From Adiantum capillus-veneris (Eukaryota > Streptophyta > Polypodiopsida > Polypodiales > Pteridaceae): 64,000 bases of DNA. Where the stretch lies: the NCBI GenBank assembly GCA_014529385.2, contig CM043969.1, positions 68,894,676 through 68,958,675 of the forward strand, read 5' to 3'. The notes under the pieces were generated by a model. That model was given only the letters and a program-made list of their open reading frames with translations, did not search any database and had not been told where the DNA came from. A program made the position numbers and the translations under genes. Numbering within the stretch: position 1 is the stretch's first letter; the number at the start of each line of letters is the position of its first letter. Positions 47,876-60,254 of the stretch are shown here, piece after piece.

Positions 47876-49513
47876 CACGCTGAAACATAATTATGAATGA
47901 TTTCAGTTTTGAAAAAACCGTTGTTTAAGTCCTCAAAATGCATCCAAAACTCAAGGGTGTCTAAAACCGACAATTTGAGAGGATTGTGAGAAAACGCTCA
48001 CGATTTTGGACATAGTTTTGGATTTTCCATGACCAAAACACTTGAACACACTGAGAGAGGTATTACTACAGCAAGCTAGAGCTATTAAGCCTAGAAGTCA
48101 TGTCTACATCAGACTCAGACTCAGCTTATACAAGCACATGGATTGCAGGGATAGATTAGAACCCGCCCAAAATAGATCTTCCAAACCTACATTACATAAA
48201 GACCAATTTTGTGGAGAGAGTTTGGACGTATAACCATGAAAGTGAAGGACTATATAGGTATATTAATGGAAATCAATTCAACCTTTACAGTTGCTTAGAG
48301 CCTTACCCAGATGAGCTGACAGAATACAAGCTCTTATATGTATACATGCGAGGTCGACCGACAATGGACATCTTTATTTGTTGACAAGTATGGACGAGAA
48401 TATAGAGCTATAGAAAGCACAAATCCGCGAACCAAATTAGAGATGAGTGGATATTTGGTCAATGAAGGACCTCAGATACATCCACCAAACACAGGAACCT
48501 CTTAGAGAATTCCAAAGAGGTGACCACCACTTGGATTTCCTCCTAGAGCGATATAACGAGGGATGAAACGATACCAGAGAGGAGTATGGTTCCATACTTT
48601 GCACCCCAAAGTATAAGACCATCTCAACTAAGAAAATAGGTAAATAGAAAGTACAATGGCTTAGGGGACCCATACGCCCATGTCTCGGCTTTCAAGCAAG
48701 TCCTATGAGTAGAACGAGTAGAGGACTTCCACACGCAGTATGAGGGTTTTGGACTTACATTGGAGGACAATGCACAAGCATGGTTTGAACTATTGAACCG
48801 GAGAGAGTTCACAATCATTGAGAAAATGTTGGATGAATTTGTTCAAGAATTCACCAAGAGGGGCATAAAACATAACACCCTTCCTAAGATTCAGGAATTT
48901 AAACAAGGCGAAACAGAAACATTGCGACATGCAATACTACGTTTCAAGCAATATGTTTCTAGATGTCCTACCCAAGAGTTACCCACGCCAGAACGTCAGA
49001 TCCTATGCTTCATCAGAGGGCTTAGGAATGAGAATCTCCAAAAGGACCTATACATGAAAAGATACCAAACCTTGGAAGAGGTGACCAAACTGGCCATTGA
49101 CCTAGTTGACAATTGCGAATTCTATGATGATGGTCAGAAGAAGATGAATGATGTGAGTGAGAAAAAGAAAACCATTGATCTTGAGGATCAAAGAGGGAAT
49201 CTAGGACAAAACCAAGTAAATGTTGAGGAGCAAATCATAGAAAATGTGATGCAACGCATCAACCCCTCTGACAGAGTACCAGCCTATAGAGTACCAGCCT
49301 ATAGAGTTCCTCAACGACGCAGGTGCATGACACGTGGAGGGGACCATCCGACGCAACATTTTCCTTACTATAGACCTAAGACTCCACCAGGGTTTGAGCA
49401 TCTTATGTCTCAACCACCTAGATATCATCCTGTAGCGGAACAAGTGTTCTTAAGTGAAAGACCCATAGCTGCTAGAAATGCATATGTGAGTCATGAGCTT
49501 TAAATAGAAAGAT
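47876..49513 (+). pseudogene. gag: gag of element C, copy 2
   Basis: Repeats 41201-42534 with very few changes and continues past that breakpoint. The capsid frame runs from 48760 to TAA 49503: LEDNAQAWFELLNRREF, RFKQYVSRCPTQELPTPERQ, LCFIRGLRNENLQKDLYMKR, then a tail with a doubled RVPAY (49277-49306), GFEHLMSQPPRYHP and VSHEL. The N-terminal part (48100-48760) has the same stops as copy 1, so these predate the duplication. Confidence 0.9.
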
Positions 49514-49817
49514 ATGTGGTAGATCAGAGGCCACTTCAAGGTCAATATCAAGTATTGCCACAACAACCAAGACATCCATGTGACAGATGTGGTAGTTGAT
49601 TAAGGATTGTCCACAGCATGATATCATGATAAATGTATATTGTAATGAGTGTGCAGTCACACATATGATTTTGGATTGTCCTAAGAATCCAAGAAATAAA
49701 GGTAAAATGAAACCACATGTTACCTTTCCTTCTCCCATCAAATCAGAGAAAGAATGATCCACAACAAAAGGAGAGACGACAACAACAATAGAGCAAGAAA
49801 CAATTGCAAAAGAACAC
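49514..49817 (+). pseudogene. Zinc-knuckle segment between gag and protease frame of C
   Basis: Two knuckles in the frame that leads into the next entry. The first (HPCDRCG, then LIKDCPQHD) has lost its His through a small deletion. The second, CNECAVTHMILDC, has CX2CX3HX4C spacing, one residue shorter than the standard retroviral knuckle. A TGA near 49756 ends this piece, and the frame continues beyond it. Confidence 0.75.
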
Positions 49818-52800
49818 GTGGTTAAACAACAAGAAGATGAAAGTAAGCAAGTTGCTCCAGTAAACGTTGTCACAAGAGCACAAGCAAAAGTGCAAGAGCA
49901 GAAGCCTACAGATGGAGAGACTAAGAGATCCAAAAGCCGTAGAAACTCTAGACGAGTAAGAAGGACTAGAATGAAAGCAAGACTAGAAAGGGAGAAAGGA
50001 GAAGAAAAGGTTGTTACAGCTGAGTTGGAAACAACTCAAGAGCAACAGACACAGCAAAGGGAAGTTGAAACCCTTAAACCAGATGAAGCACCCAAGAGTG
50101 CTAGTTCAAGAGGATCTGTCCTAGTGGACAAAGTGAATGAGCCTTTAGACGCGATTTTACAGGCTTATGAGGCTAGATTGAAGAATAGACAGACCTTAGA
50201 ACAAAGATGGATGACTTATCCTTATCCCGAACTAGAGAAGCAGAGGCTAGAAATGTGTAAGCAACTCATTGAAACTGCTCAAGCATTGCTAGAACCACCT
50301 CCACTAGAAGTGAAGGATAGGATAATCACCCCAGTGCACAAAGAAGAGAGCATTAAAGTAGACGAATTGCCTAGAGAAGAGGTGGATCATAGGGAAGAAC
50401 CACTGTCAAGGTCGCAAGGCTCGAGAGTAGTCCAAAATACAACAGATGAATCAATGAGGTATTTCCCCCCCTATGTTCCTATAGTTGAGGATCAGTGGCC
50501 AGAGGAGTTATGGAAGGCTGTCCGAGATGCCCAAAAAAGAGAAGAGGATGCTGGACCAGCACCATTTCCTGAAATCACATTAGATAGACCACAAATGAGT
50601 GTTGATGTGAGGTCATATCATGGTGACGTTGGATCGATAGCCTCTGAAGACAGTAGACCTGCATCGTTAAGAACTTTGTACATGGGAGATTTTGAGGCTA
50701 AGTCTGAGATTGTGAGAGTTCCATCACAAAGGCTAGGGGGGACAAAAGAATTGGACACAAAAATTTTGACTGACCTGTTATCCACGCCAATGAAGTGCAC
50801 AATTACGTTGGCAGAACTTTTGAAAATCAGGCCAAGTATGTGGACGGATATAGGAAAATGCTCGGAAAAAATTGGGATCAAAATCCCGTTAAGGTTCCTG
50901 GAAAAAGAGCTAGATGAGATCGAGAAGCCTAGATCAAATGTAAGACCGGTACCTCTGAACAAAGTAGGAGAGTACTGTGAAGGAGAAGATGGTAATGCCA
51001 CTTTGCCTGTCGAGTACAATGGGATTGAAACGAAAGCTATACTTGACAGCGGAGCAGGAATTTCCATAGCAACAAAACGAATATGGAAGAAATGGGGTAG
51101 GCCCGCCTTTAGAACAACCAGAATAAAATTACAGTTAGCTGATGGGCATGTGGAAAGACCCATGGGATTGCTAGAAGCGATAGTGGTGTCTTCTTGTGGT
51201 ATAGAGTATGCACATACTTTTGCCATAGTTGAATTTGGCAAGAAAAATAACTATGAAATCATCCTTGGAAGACCATTCATGAGGCAACTCAAGATGGTAC
51301 AAGATTGGGGTTATGATTATCTATACTTGAGACATGTTGAAACCACAACACATGTAAATATGAGAAATCAGAGTTACCAAGATGTAACTAGAATGCCCGT
51401 GGAAGATTTTGATTCTGCAACACAAAGTGGATCAACAGACCATCAGTGGATGGGCAAAAAGAAAGAAATCTGGATGTGCGGAGCATCGGAGTGTAGTGAC
51501 TTTGGGAGAAATGAGAATGCCTTAGAGAGGGTCTTAGAAGATGATGCTTACATAAGAGAACCTTTTCCGGAAGAGGTGTTAGAACCGCTAGAGTGGACTC
51601 AGATATTGGCTACTTTGGATGTCTGTGTTAATGAGACCACACCAACAAAATTTTGTGATGAGAATGGGTATGACATAGTCCCATACTACATGCTAAGGGT
51701 TATGGGTGAGACAGATGAAGAATCTGAGTATGAGTTCGAAACAGGGTTATCAGCTATGGGGATAGCACAAAACCAGATACCTAGCCCGAATACTAGTCAT
51801 ATAGAAATAGGTGCTCTTTGCGATCAGTGTGCGATAACACACTTGATTACAAACTGTCCAACTCGAATGCATAGTACAAAGGAGGAGCCGCAAGTCAACG
51901 AAGCAAAGTTGCAGGAAGAAGGGCTAAGATCCAAAGAAGATGCTTCAGATCCAGCGCCTACAAACGAGCAATATGAAGACTTGGAATCAATCAAAGAAGA
52001 GGTGTAGCAAGTGACAGGAAGCTCAGACACTATTGGTGACATTTCAACAGTTGAAGTCGAGGAAGAAGAGCCTATGACTCTACAGGAACCAAATGCTGAT
52101 TTTGTCTCTCCAAAAGACATATCAGAGGAAATGGTGGTCAAGCAGGAGCTAGAACACACAGATGAACTCACAAGTGTGAACAATGAAGAAGAAGACCACA
52201 AGGAGTCCAGGCCAAAGATTGCTCAAGTCACTCAAGAGAACACAGGCAATCTAGTACCAAAGAAGATCAACTTTTTGCTACGTGCACAAGACGGAGTCAA
52301 GATGAATTTTAGGGCAGAAATTGATACAAATTCCACGACTAATGTCATGTCATATGGCATGTGGTTACTTCTAGGTAAGCCAAAGCTTTATGATATTCAG
52401 ATAAAGGTAAATCTCTCACCTGAAGTGGATGTTATAAGTATGGGGATTGCAGAAGCTACTCTCCAACTACACTCACAGAATGTCAAAGAAAAATTCTTGG
52501 TGGTAGATTCTCGAAAAATGGGAACACACTTGATTTTGTCCAAGCCATGGGCACAAGTCTTTGAAGACGAGCCTAAATCTTCAACAATGGTCATCACGAC
52601 AAGCTATCAAGTAGCAACAGAGGTCAAGCCTACAACAGTTCAAAGATTCTTGGCTATTGAAAAAGGCAAAGCTAAAGTAAGCCCACAGTCTCTAGCCCAA
52701 CCAATGCAAGTGCAAGACAAAGCCTCTACATCAAAAGCCAAACCATCAACAAAACAATGGAAACCCAAGCAAAAAGTCTATCAACCAAAGTTTCCATCAC

Positions 52801-53904
52801 CCAAAAGTCTCCAAAGGAAGTCAAAACAGGTCAACCAAGTGCTAGTATCCACGGCACAGATTAAAGTTAATGATCCAATTTGGATACAATCACAGGAACA
52901 ACCTCAACAAGCAAAGGTAACAGGATGGATCACATCAAGCGAGTCAATTATTGCACGAGGCTACAAGAAAGGAAATTCAAATGTTTGGGTCAACAAGCCC
53001 AAGATAACATTCTGGCAATTTCCATCCCATGACAACCACTCAGTCAAGAATCAACAAAGCCGTCAACGTCAATCACATAACTCAACCATGAGAAAGGACA
53101 GTTACAAAAAGCAAAAGAGAAGGTCTTCCACTGGACAAACCATACGACAAGTCTGGGTAATGAAATCAGAATTCTACCTGACTACCCAACAAAGTCAAGT
53201 GAAGATCACCTCCAAGCAAGTCCAAAGATTCATTCGAGTCGAGTTACTCGAAGCACAAGGATTCTATGAGGGTAACTTTCAAATATGGTTACCTAAGGTA
53301 GTAGCTTATCAAGGAATCACCTAGGAAAAGCAAGAAACATCAAAAAATGAAGAGCAGCCACCCGCTACACCCAAGAGTACTACAACCTTTAGATGGATCC
53401 CTCGTCAATTACTACAAGAGCAAGGCCTTTACAAAAGTGACAGCCATATTTGGAAATTAAAGACAAGGTACCATCAAGTCAAAGAATAAATTAAAGACAA
53501 GGTACCATCAAGTCAAAGAAGAAACAAGGCAAGTGGCAAAGGACATCACACCAGGCCCAAGAACAATGTGGTTTCCAAAATCCGCGATTGAGGCTCAACA
53601 ACAAGAAAGATACACAACTCCTTTACAGCCTCTTAACAACCAAAAGAAAGAAATGGTAAATGCAGAGGTCACAGTTTTGAAGAACACTATCTGGAAGAAG
53701 AAGACTTCATCAACCATTGCTTCAACATCAATACCTGTCTCATCAAGCGACCACAATTTGCTATCAAGGAATGAAGAGCAGATATATGCCAATGTATTGG
53801 ACAACATGGCATCTCAAACAGAAACTAACGAGAAATGCCTAAACATCAAAAGCATATGGAATTGGATTGCAGGCCACGATCAGGTAAGTCCAAGTCGCCA
53901 TTAA
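49818..53904 (+). pseudogene. Long frame of element C: double retropepsin, knuckle, W-modules
   Basis: One frame from 49818 with in-frame TAG at 52005-52007 and 53322-53324. A 34-bp tandem duplication (53454-53520) then shifts it into 53533-53904. In order: a Lys/Arg/Glu-rich start (ETKRSKSRRNSRRVRRTRM), a protease-like domain 1 (AILDSGAGISIATKRIW, Asp codon 51045, and NYEIILGRPFMRQLK), a CX2CX3HX4C knuckle (CDQCAITHLITNC, about 51820), a protease-like domain 2 (AEIDTNSTTNVMSYGMWLL, Asp codon 52323, and THLILSKPW), then a basic Gln/Lys-rich region with repeated W modules. No RT, RNase H or integrase motif follows. It is probably a gag-protease polyprotein of a non-autonomous element. Confidence 0.82.
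52905..53610 (+). repeat. Repeated tryptophan protein modules in element C
   Basis: Related peptides recur in the C-terminal part: GWITSSESIIARGYKKGNSN then VWVNK (about 52924), FIRVELLEAQGFYEGNFQIW then LPK (about 53230), WIPRQLLQEQGLYKSDSHIW then K (about 53395), and a degenerate MWFPKSAIEAQQ (about 53565). Shared pattern: aromatic-I/F-x, then about ten residues, A/Q-x-G-Y/F-x4-5-V/I-W. I know no family with this repeat. Confidence 0.6.
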
Positions 53905-55134
53905 ACTTACATGGCATAAGAGTCTAGAGTCGGGCAGCTAAGCCACTAAATGAGCAAAGTGTCAGACCCAAGCTTCAAGTTAATATTTTTTTGTGGTCTA
54001 TGAGTCTAGCTAATAGGTATAAGCTCAAGCTGGAGAGTTGAGCATACATAAAGTCATGTCGCTCATGCTGGAAGAGGTGAGCATAAGAGTCAAATTCCAT
54101 ATAATATATAAGGTGGAGAAGGCGGAGTAGTCCAAAACAAAAACACTCACGCACTTGACACAGTGAGGAAGAGTGGAGAAACCTCGACAGCAAAAACCCT
54201 TCTTGTGAGTAGTGAAAGCTTTTGAAGCACTCATGCTATATGTTTTGCTAGCTACACTAACTCCATGAAGAACCCATCAATACTCTTCTCTCTCACCGCA
54301 TCTTGTTTAACATGCATAACTCTGTGCAAGTATATAGATGTCCCATCATTGGACATATGCATTAGGCACTCTTTTTTATTCCACCCATGCACTTACACAA
54401 ACAAATGATGATGACCAAGCGGAAACAGGTTTTATGAGCCTTTGCTCAACAACAATGACTCTGACTTCAAGCTACTAACACTTATCCATGTATATCAAGC
54501 CCATACTAGTAGCCATATGGCCATATGTACTTTAACTCAGCATAACTCTATAACATCAGAACCTAAGTACATATAGTCTCGCATTTAATTATGACGAAAG
54601 ACATTTTTTCCCACTAGGTTTTTCCCTTTAGTCTTATCCAGGTATCCAAGACCTTCATTTTGTATATACGCTACATTTTACTTTTACTCTTTTATTTTTT
54701 ATAACAATAAAAACAAGAAGAACCACGATATCCCCACACTACTAATTGCAAATCTACTGACAAGGCAAAAGGGAGAGGCAAAAAAAAAAAAAAAAAACAG
54801 CTTGACAAAGCTTCAAGTCAACTTATAGGTACGATTGCCAGATAACAACCACAGGAAAAGCATACTAGAGCTACAATGACAACGAACTGTTGCACCAACA
54901 AGTCGATACAACCTCATGCAATTCAAGATACAACAACCAATCGGAGGGGGAGAGTTCCAGGCTTCAGATACACTACAGGTACAACTTCAAGGCATCTTTA
55001 ATATCACGCAAAGCAACCAACTGCAGAAGAGGATGCCACAACAAATTCAATCAACACCAAGACATCAAGAACTCGTCAAGGCCAGCAAAGACATAGGGTC
55101 TTGTCGGGGACAACAAGAATTCGGAGGGGGAGAG
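53905..55134 (+). other. 3' untranslated region of element C with two purine tracts
   Basis: No gene. A TATA-like ATATATAAGG lies at about 54104. The sequence TCGGAGGGGGAGAG occurs twice, at 54941-54954 and at 55121-55134. The second abuts the 3' LTR and is the functional-looking polypurine tract. The first, 180 bp upstream, is an exact extra copy followed by TTCC instead of TGTT. Confidence 0.7.
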
Positions 55135-56205
55135 TGTTGAAAGGACGCCCTTTAAACAACATTTCCATAAAGATTCCATTAAGATTCCTCAAAGATTTTG
55201 TAAAGTTCCACATGAAGATGGTGATGAAGTAATAAAGATGAAGATGGATGCTCCAACATGAAGATACGAGTTCATGGACGTCATCGAATATCCCGTTATT
55301 ATTATTTTGAGCCATTACGGCCACTTTTGTAATGTTTACGGGAACCTCATATTTTAAATCGGCACTTGTATTTTGGCCGTGCAAATGCTTGTATAATGAG
55401 TAAAGCCAACTCAGTTTCTTGTAATTAAGCTCTGTAGAAGCCTAGGGACAATTTAGGTCATTTGGCCGGACATTAGGTTTGAAGGCTTTGTATATAAGCT
55501 GAAACCTAAGGCTTTGTAAAAGACACATTACGTTATCTCAATTAATATACGGTCGTGGGTTCTGCAGCACAAGGTAGTGAGCTTCACGCACACACACCGT
55601 CGCGCACACTAATCACATTGTAGACATGAGAGTAGGAGTGTATTAGCATCGAGGAGCTCTCCGCGTCGACGCAAGCAATGAAAGCCGAGGACCACATCGC
55701 GAGCCCGCCTGCTATGAGCTATATTTGGTCGTAAGTACCTCAAACGACATCCGATCTGAATGATCAAGTAGTCATTAGAATCAGGGCGAGAAGCTTTTCG
55801 TGTTGATGTCTTTCTAGATCAGTTCCGGACACTTTGGAAATTACTGTTTTGAGTCTATCGCGATAGCGATTAGAGGTCTTACAGTTATGGTTTTCATGGT
55901 TTAGGTGTTTGGCCATATAGGATATGTCCTTGTAAGTCTTACCCTCTGCTTTCCAGTCATTCCGATATGATTTGAGACTGTTTCGAGCTTGTAGTGTTTC
56001 GTAGGATGCGTTGTCTGTTTCTTTGCTTTATGGTAGTGTTGTGGTAGGATTAGTGACTGTAGAGTGTTGTCAGTGTCTAGCTTAAGGTTGACAACCCAGA
56101 GATTGCCTCCATGCCCTAGTCAGGTCAGCTACGTCCTCGGATTGACAGTTTGTTAGTATGTGTTCTCGCTGTGCTCCATCGTCCGTCGCGGCGTACCCGC
56201 TAACA
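55135..56205 (+). repeat. 3' LTR of element C (1071 bp)
   Basis: Matches 36765-37833 throughout, with a partial palindrome copy AGTCTATCGCGATAG at 55852-55866. Followed by target duplication GCATG. Confidence 0.95.
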
Positions 56206-56908
56206 GCATGAGCAAAGTAAATGGACTAGATATTTGTATTTGGTTGAATTTGCGTATAATTCATCATTCCAACGCTCAATTGGGATGTCTCCTTTTCAAG
56301 CACTGTATGGACAAGAGTGTCTAACTCCACTTTAAAAAATAGAAATTCTCATAGGAGTTCAAGCATCCAAAGAAAAGTTGGATGAAATGGAACTACAAAC
56401 CGATCTCATACGATAAGATATTAAGATTGCTCAAGATAGACAAAAGAGTTATGCTGATCCAAAACGATCTTCCAGACTTTTTGAAGAGGGCGATATGGTA
56501 TTTTTGAGAGTGAAACCCAAACGTAGTTCTTTATCAATGGGTAAGTGTAAGAAAATAAGTGCTAGATATTGTGGTCCTTTTGTAATCACAGAGCGTATTA
56601 ACGATCAAGCTTACAGACTCTTGTTACCACCACACATAAAGGTACATGATGTTTTTCACATTAGCTTGCTCAAGAAGTATGTACTTGATCCGCAACATAT
56701 TCTTGATGATTCTCTATTATCTACGTCTACTGATGGAACTTTTGAAGTATATCCTGAAGTAATACTTCATAGCATAACCAAGCCTGCAGGTACGAATCAG
56801 ACCATCATTGAACACCTTATTAAATGGTCTATGTATCCTCAGGAAGATGCAAGTTGGGAACGTGATGATATATTGAGACTAAATTATCCAGATTTCATGT
56901 CCAGGTGA
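56206..56908 (+). pseudogene. pol: Integrase C-terminus and chromodomain of gypsy A
   Basis: Resumes the integrase after element C (EQSKWTRYLYLVEFAYNSSF, GMSPFQALYGQECLTPL). A TAA near 56334 and a TAA at 56413 precede an open frame from about 56417 to TGA 56908 (LFEEGDMVFLRVKPKRSSLS, YCGPFVITERIND, FHISLLKKYVLDPQHILDD). It ends with a chromodomain (IIEHLIKWSMYPQEDASWER, DDILRLNYPDF). The chromodomain places element A among chromoviruses, whose integrases are thought to be guided to particular chromatin. Confidence 0.92.
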
Positions 56909-56939
56909 GGACACCTCGAATTTTTCAAGTGTGGAAGGA
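56909..56939 (+). promoter_or_regulatory. Short spacer and purine tract of element A
   Basis: GTGTGGAAGGA lies directly before the 3' LTR start TGTAAGATCCC. It is the likely, rather weak, polypurine tract. Confidence 0.6.
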
Positions 56940-58521
56940 TGTAAGATCCCTCATTTTTGGGTCTCTTCTAAAAATAAGAAAAATAGTTTTCAATATCTAT
57001 TTTGCCAAATTTTGACTTAAGATGCTTGATTAACAGTATTGGAAGGTTCTAAAGCATATCATTTAGAATATTATATGTCTTTGGTTCTTGTGAAAAACAC
57101 GCATGAGCTAAGAGATATGGTCAAAAAACAGCTTGCTGCCCACTACACAACCAAAATTTTTGACTCCAAGCTCCTTGGAGAACCACTATATAGATTCACC
57201 AGATGGACAAACCCTCTTAACCAATTGAAAATCTTTATGAAAATTGATGTTAAATTAATTTAGGTCTCCGTTATCACCTCGGGAATGCGAGTTATTAATC
57301 GCTCTATAACTGATTTGACCTCCCGTACGGGTGCTACCAAGGGGGGTACCATATGACGTCGTGAGTTAACCGAATTTTTTTAATATGATTTATGGTTTGT
57401 TTTGGTGATTTGATTTCAACTAGTAGATGACCATAAACGTATGTGAAAGTATATGGTTAAACATGCCGAATCGCATAGGCAGATATGAATAAAGTGGCTT
57501 TCTTTTGGGGTTACCGTTTGTTGCGTGTATATCATATGGGGGAAATGATCTAATAGAGTGATAGTCTATATAAAGCTAAGTTTGATTCATTGTCTTGAGG
57601 TCAAATACTTTCAAGTGCATGTTTTGCATGCGCCCAAAAATGTCAAAAACTTGTTTTTTGCATATGTGAGAAGTTATGGTTTATTGGCTCATGTTTTTTT
57701 TTTCCAGAATATGGTTATGTTGCCAAAATTTTTGTAGCCATGTTATGTTCTAAAGGGTTATGCAGGATTGGTCGTGCCTCACCTAAGTTGGGTGGAGTGC
57801 TCGCCCATGTGATGTGGTTGGATTATGATATAGGGTTTGGGAATTGGATCATGTGTAAGGGTAGAGACCCTGTACGGTCTAACTGCTTGGAAAAGATTGT
57901 TTGTGCATGTGGGAAGTGCTATGGTGATTGGACTCATGTGTTATGTTTCTCATGGGAGCATCGCTACAAGACTAGGATCACCTACATCACTTAGCCTTAG
58001 ACTAAAGGATCGTTGACCTGGGGTTTTGCTGGATCGGGGGTGTTGCGTAGGTCTTCTTCTTTTTGTTAGGCTCATCTACACGGTTAGTGCATCGGGGGTT
58101 GATTGATCTACACGGCTAACACGTAGGGGATTTTGCCTTGGCTTTGCCTAAACACCCGTGTTTGGCATCAAAGAGACGTGGCACCTAAACTGGTATGGTT
58201 GTTGTTGATACCCTACCACCTGCTAGTACTTGGGATCCTTTCAAAGCTCGGGTTCATGGAGGGAGGCGAAGCGGCCTCAACTTATGTCTGGCTCAGGTAG
58301 GTTGGAGGTGTTCTAGCTCGGAAGTGGATGAGTGGACCGATTGATCCCTACACAGGGTTCGGTGCTCTGCTAGTTGTTTTGTCATAAACATTTTTTATGT
58401 TATGGTATACCCATTGGTTGTTTGCATTAATGCATGGTTACCTGTTCCATTTAGATGGGCATTTGAAGATTCTCTGTTGTCATCTCCTCATGTCTCTGTG
58501 CACTCTATTTCACCCTCCACT

Positions 58522-58599
<78 letters not shown>

Positions 58600-58852
58600 C
58601 AATGCGGTGTACGCATATATTCACCCTCCACAATGTTATATTTTTCTTGAGTACGCTTTCATTCATAACACTCAGTCGCTAGGTACCTCTTGATGCAGTC
58701 CGGCTCATGGCCTAAACTCCATGCTTGGTCCAGTAGCAGTGAGAACTCTTCCCCTATGCAAATGTTTTTGCAACTCTGTTGTATATTGAGAATTGTATAA
58801 ACGTGTAAATTGTATATTTTGTGCATAGACCCCTGGGGAGGGGTATCTCTCA
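56940..58852 (+). repeat. 3' LTR of gypsy element A (1913 bp)
   Basis: Homologous to 10698-13743 but lacking two internal blocks of that copy. It ends GGGGTATCTCTCA. It contains a (CT)n tract at 58525-58598. Differences from the 5' LTR are numerous, so A is much older than C. Small frames inside it have no recognisable product. Confidence 0.85.
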
Positions 58853-60254
58853 TGTATAAGATCGATTTGTAGTTTCATTTCATCTAACACTTCTTTGGAT
58901 GCTTGAACCCGTATGAGAGGGTCTATCCATTTGAGTGGACTAAGACACTCTTATCCATATAATGCTTGAAAAGGATACATCCCAATTGAGCGTTGGAATG
59001 AGGAATTATACGCAAATTCAACAAAATACAAATATCTAGTCCATTTACCCTGTTCATGCATACAAGAATCTCTTAACATGTCTTCAATAATTTGATTGGT
59101 CCTTTTTGTCTGCCATCAGTTTGAGGGTGACAAGCGGTACTAAAGGTCAGGTGGGTTCCGGTAGCTGAGAATAAAACTTTCCAAAATTTTGAGGTAAACT
59201 TTGCATTGCGATCAAAAATTATTCGTCAAGGTAAACCATGATACATGAAAACACGTTTCATGAAGACTTGAGCTATATCCTTAGCCGTAAACGTCGTCTT
59301 GATTGGAAATAAATGGATCATTTTTGTAAGCATATCAACAACCACAAAAATAGAGTCATACCTCAAAGATGTAGGAAGTCCTGTAATAAAATCCATGGAT
59401 ATGCATTCCCATTTCATTTGTGGTGCATCAATAGGTTGAAGATTACTAGGGGTATCGAACTCGTTCAGCTTTAATACGTCGACATGTAAAACATTTTGTA
59501 ACATAGTTCAACACATCACACTTTAGTCCTGGCCAAAAAAACGCTTCCTTATAGTAGAGTAAGTCTTAATGTATCTTGGGTGTCCTACTATAGGTATATC
59601 GTGAGCTTCTTGTAGTATCCAAAGTTTGATCCCACCTTGATTGGGATACAAAGATGGTTATCGAAGTAAAGGTCATAGCCTTCAACGTGGAAGCCTTTAA
59701 TTTTCCACTCTTGCTTCTCTATGCGATTATTTAAGTTCATCAAGTACTAGATTTTTATGTAATATGGGTCCTGAGACATACCTTCCCGAATTTGGTTAAT
59801 TAAGGACATAGTAGAGGTTGTGACAGCCGCTATAGTACTCTTCTTTCTTAAGGTATTAGCAACAAGATTTTCCTTCCCAGGTTTATATTCGATTCCAAAA
59901 TCATATTTGCATAACAACTCCATCCATCTTCGTGGCTACATATTTAGATCAGGTTGGGTGTAGATCCACTTTAGGATTTTATGATCGGTATGTAGTTCAA
60001 ATCTCCTTCTAAGATGATAACATCACCATACTTTAAGAGCATGCACAACATCCAATAATTCCAAGTCATGTGAAGGATAATTCAACTCATGTGGACATAA
60101 CTTATGAGATTCATAAGCTATTGGTTTTCCTTCTTGAGATAGAACGCCACCGATTGCTTGTCCACTTGCATCAGTGAGCATAGTGAATGTCTTTGAGAAG
60201 TCCAAATTGGTGGTCAAAATTGATAATTTGGGAGCTCTAACTAAAGATAGGTAA
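58853..60254 (-). pseudogene. pol: Gypsy A' pol: RNase H to integrase (minus)
   Basis: Minus-strand sister of element A, upstream half (the downstream end is 10189-10697). RNase H at 60023-60217 ([40 protein letters not shown]) and the integrase core at 59226-59504 (ISMDFITGLPTSLRYDSIFV, MLTKMIHLFPIKTTFTAKDI, MKRVFMYHGLP). It then continues to 58853 through the region that in A is split by element C. Here CATGCATGAACAGGG is uninterrupted. Cut at 60254 by element D. Stops and indels throughout. Confidence 0.9.

Larger units (their letters stand above)
36765..56205 (+). mobile_element. Giant LTR element C without its own RT (19441 bp)
   Basis: Perfect target duplication GCATG (36760-36764 and 56206-56210), LTRs of 1069 and 1071 bp (TGTTGAAAGG...CCCGCTAACA), tRNA-Asp primer site at 37834, purine tract at 55123. 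The inside holds a palindrome-array leader, a PLE fragment, gag copy 1, a full-length PLE, gag copy 2, and a long protease-bearing frame. I find no reverse transcriptase, RNase H or integrase belonging to the LTR element, so it probably depends on another element. The sister copy A' keeps the uninterrupted target (minus, about 59060), confirming the insertion. Confidence 0.95.

Noticed and set aside
50618-51241. Minus frame of 207 codons opposite protease domain 1
   Set aside because: The plus frame has clear protease motifs. The minus frame is its shadow.
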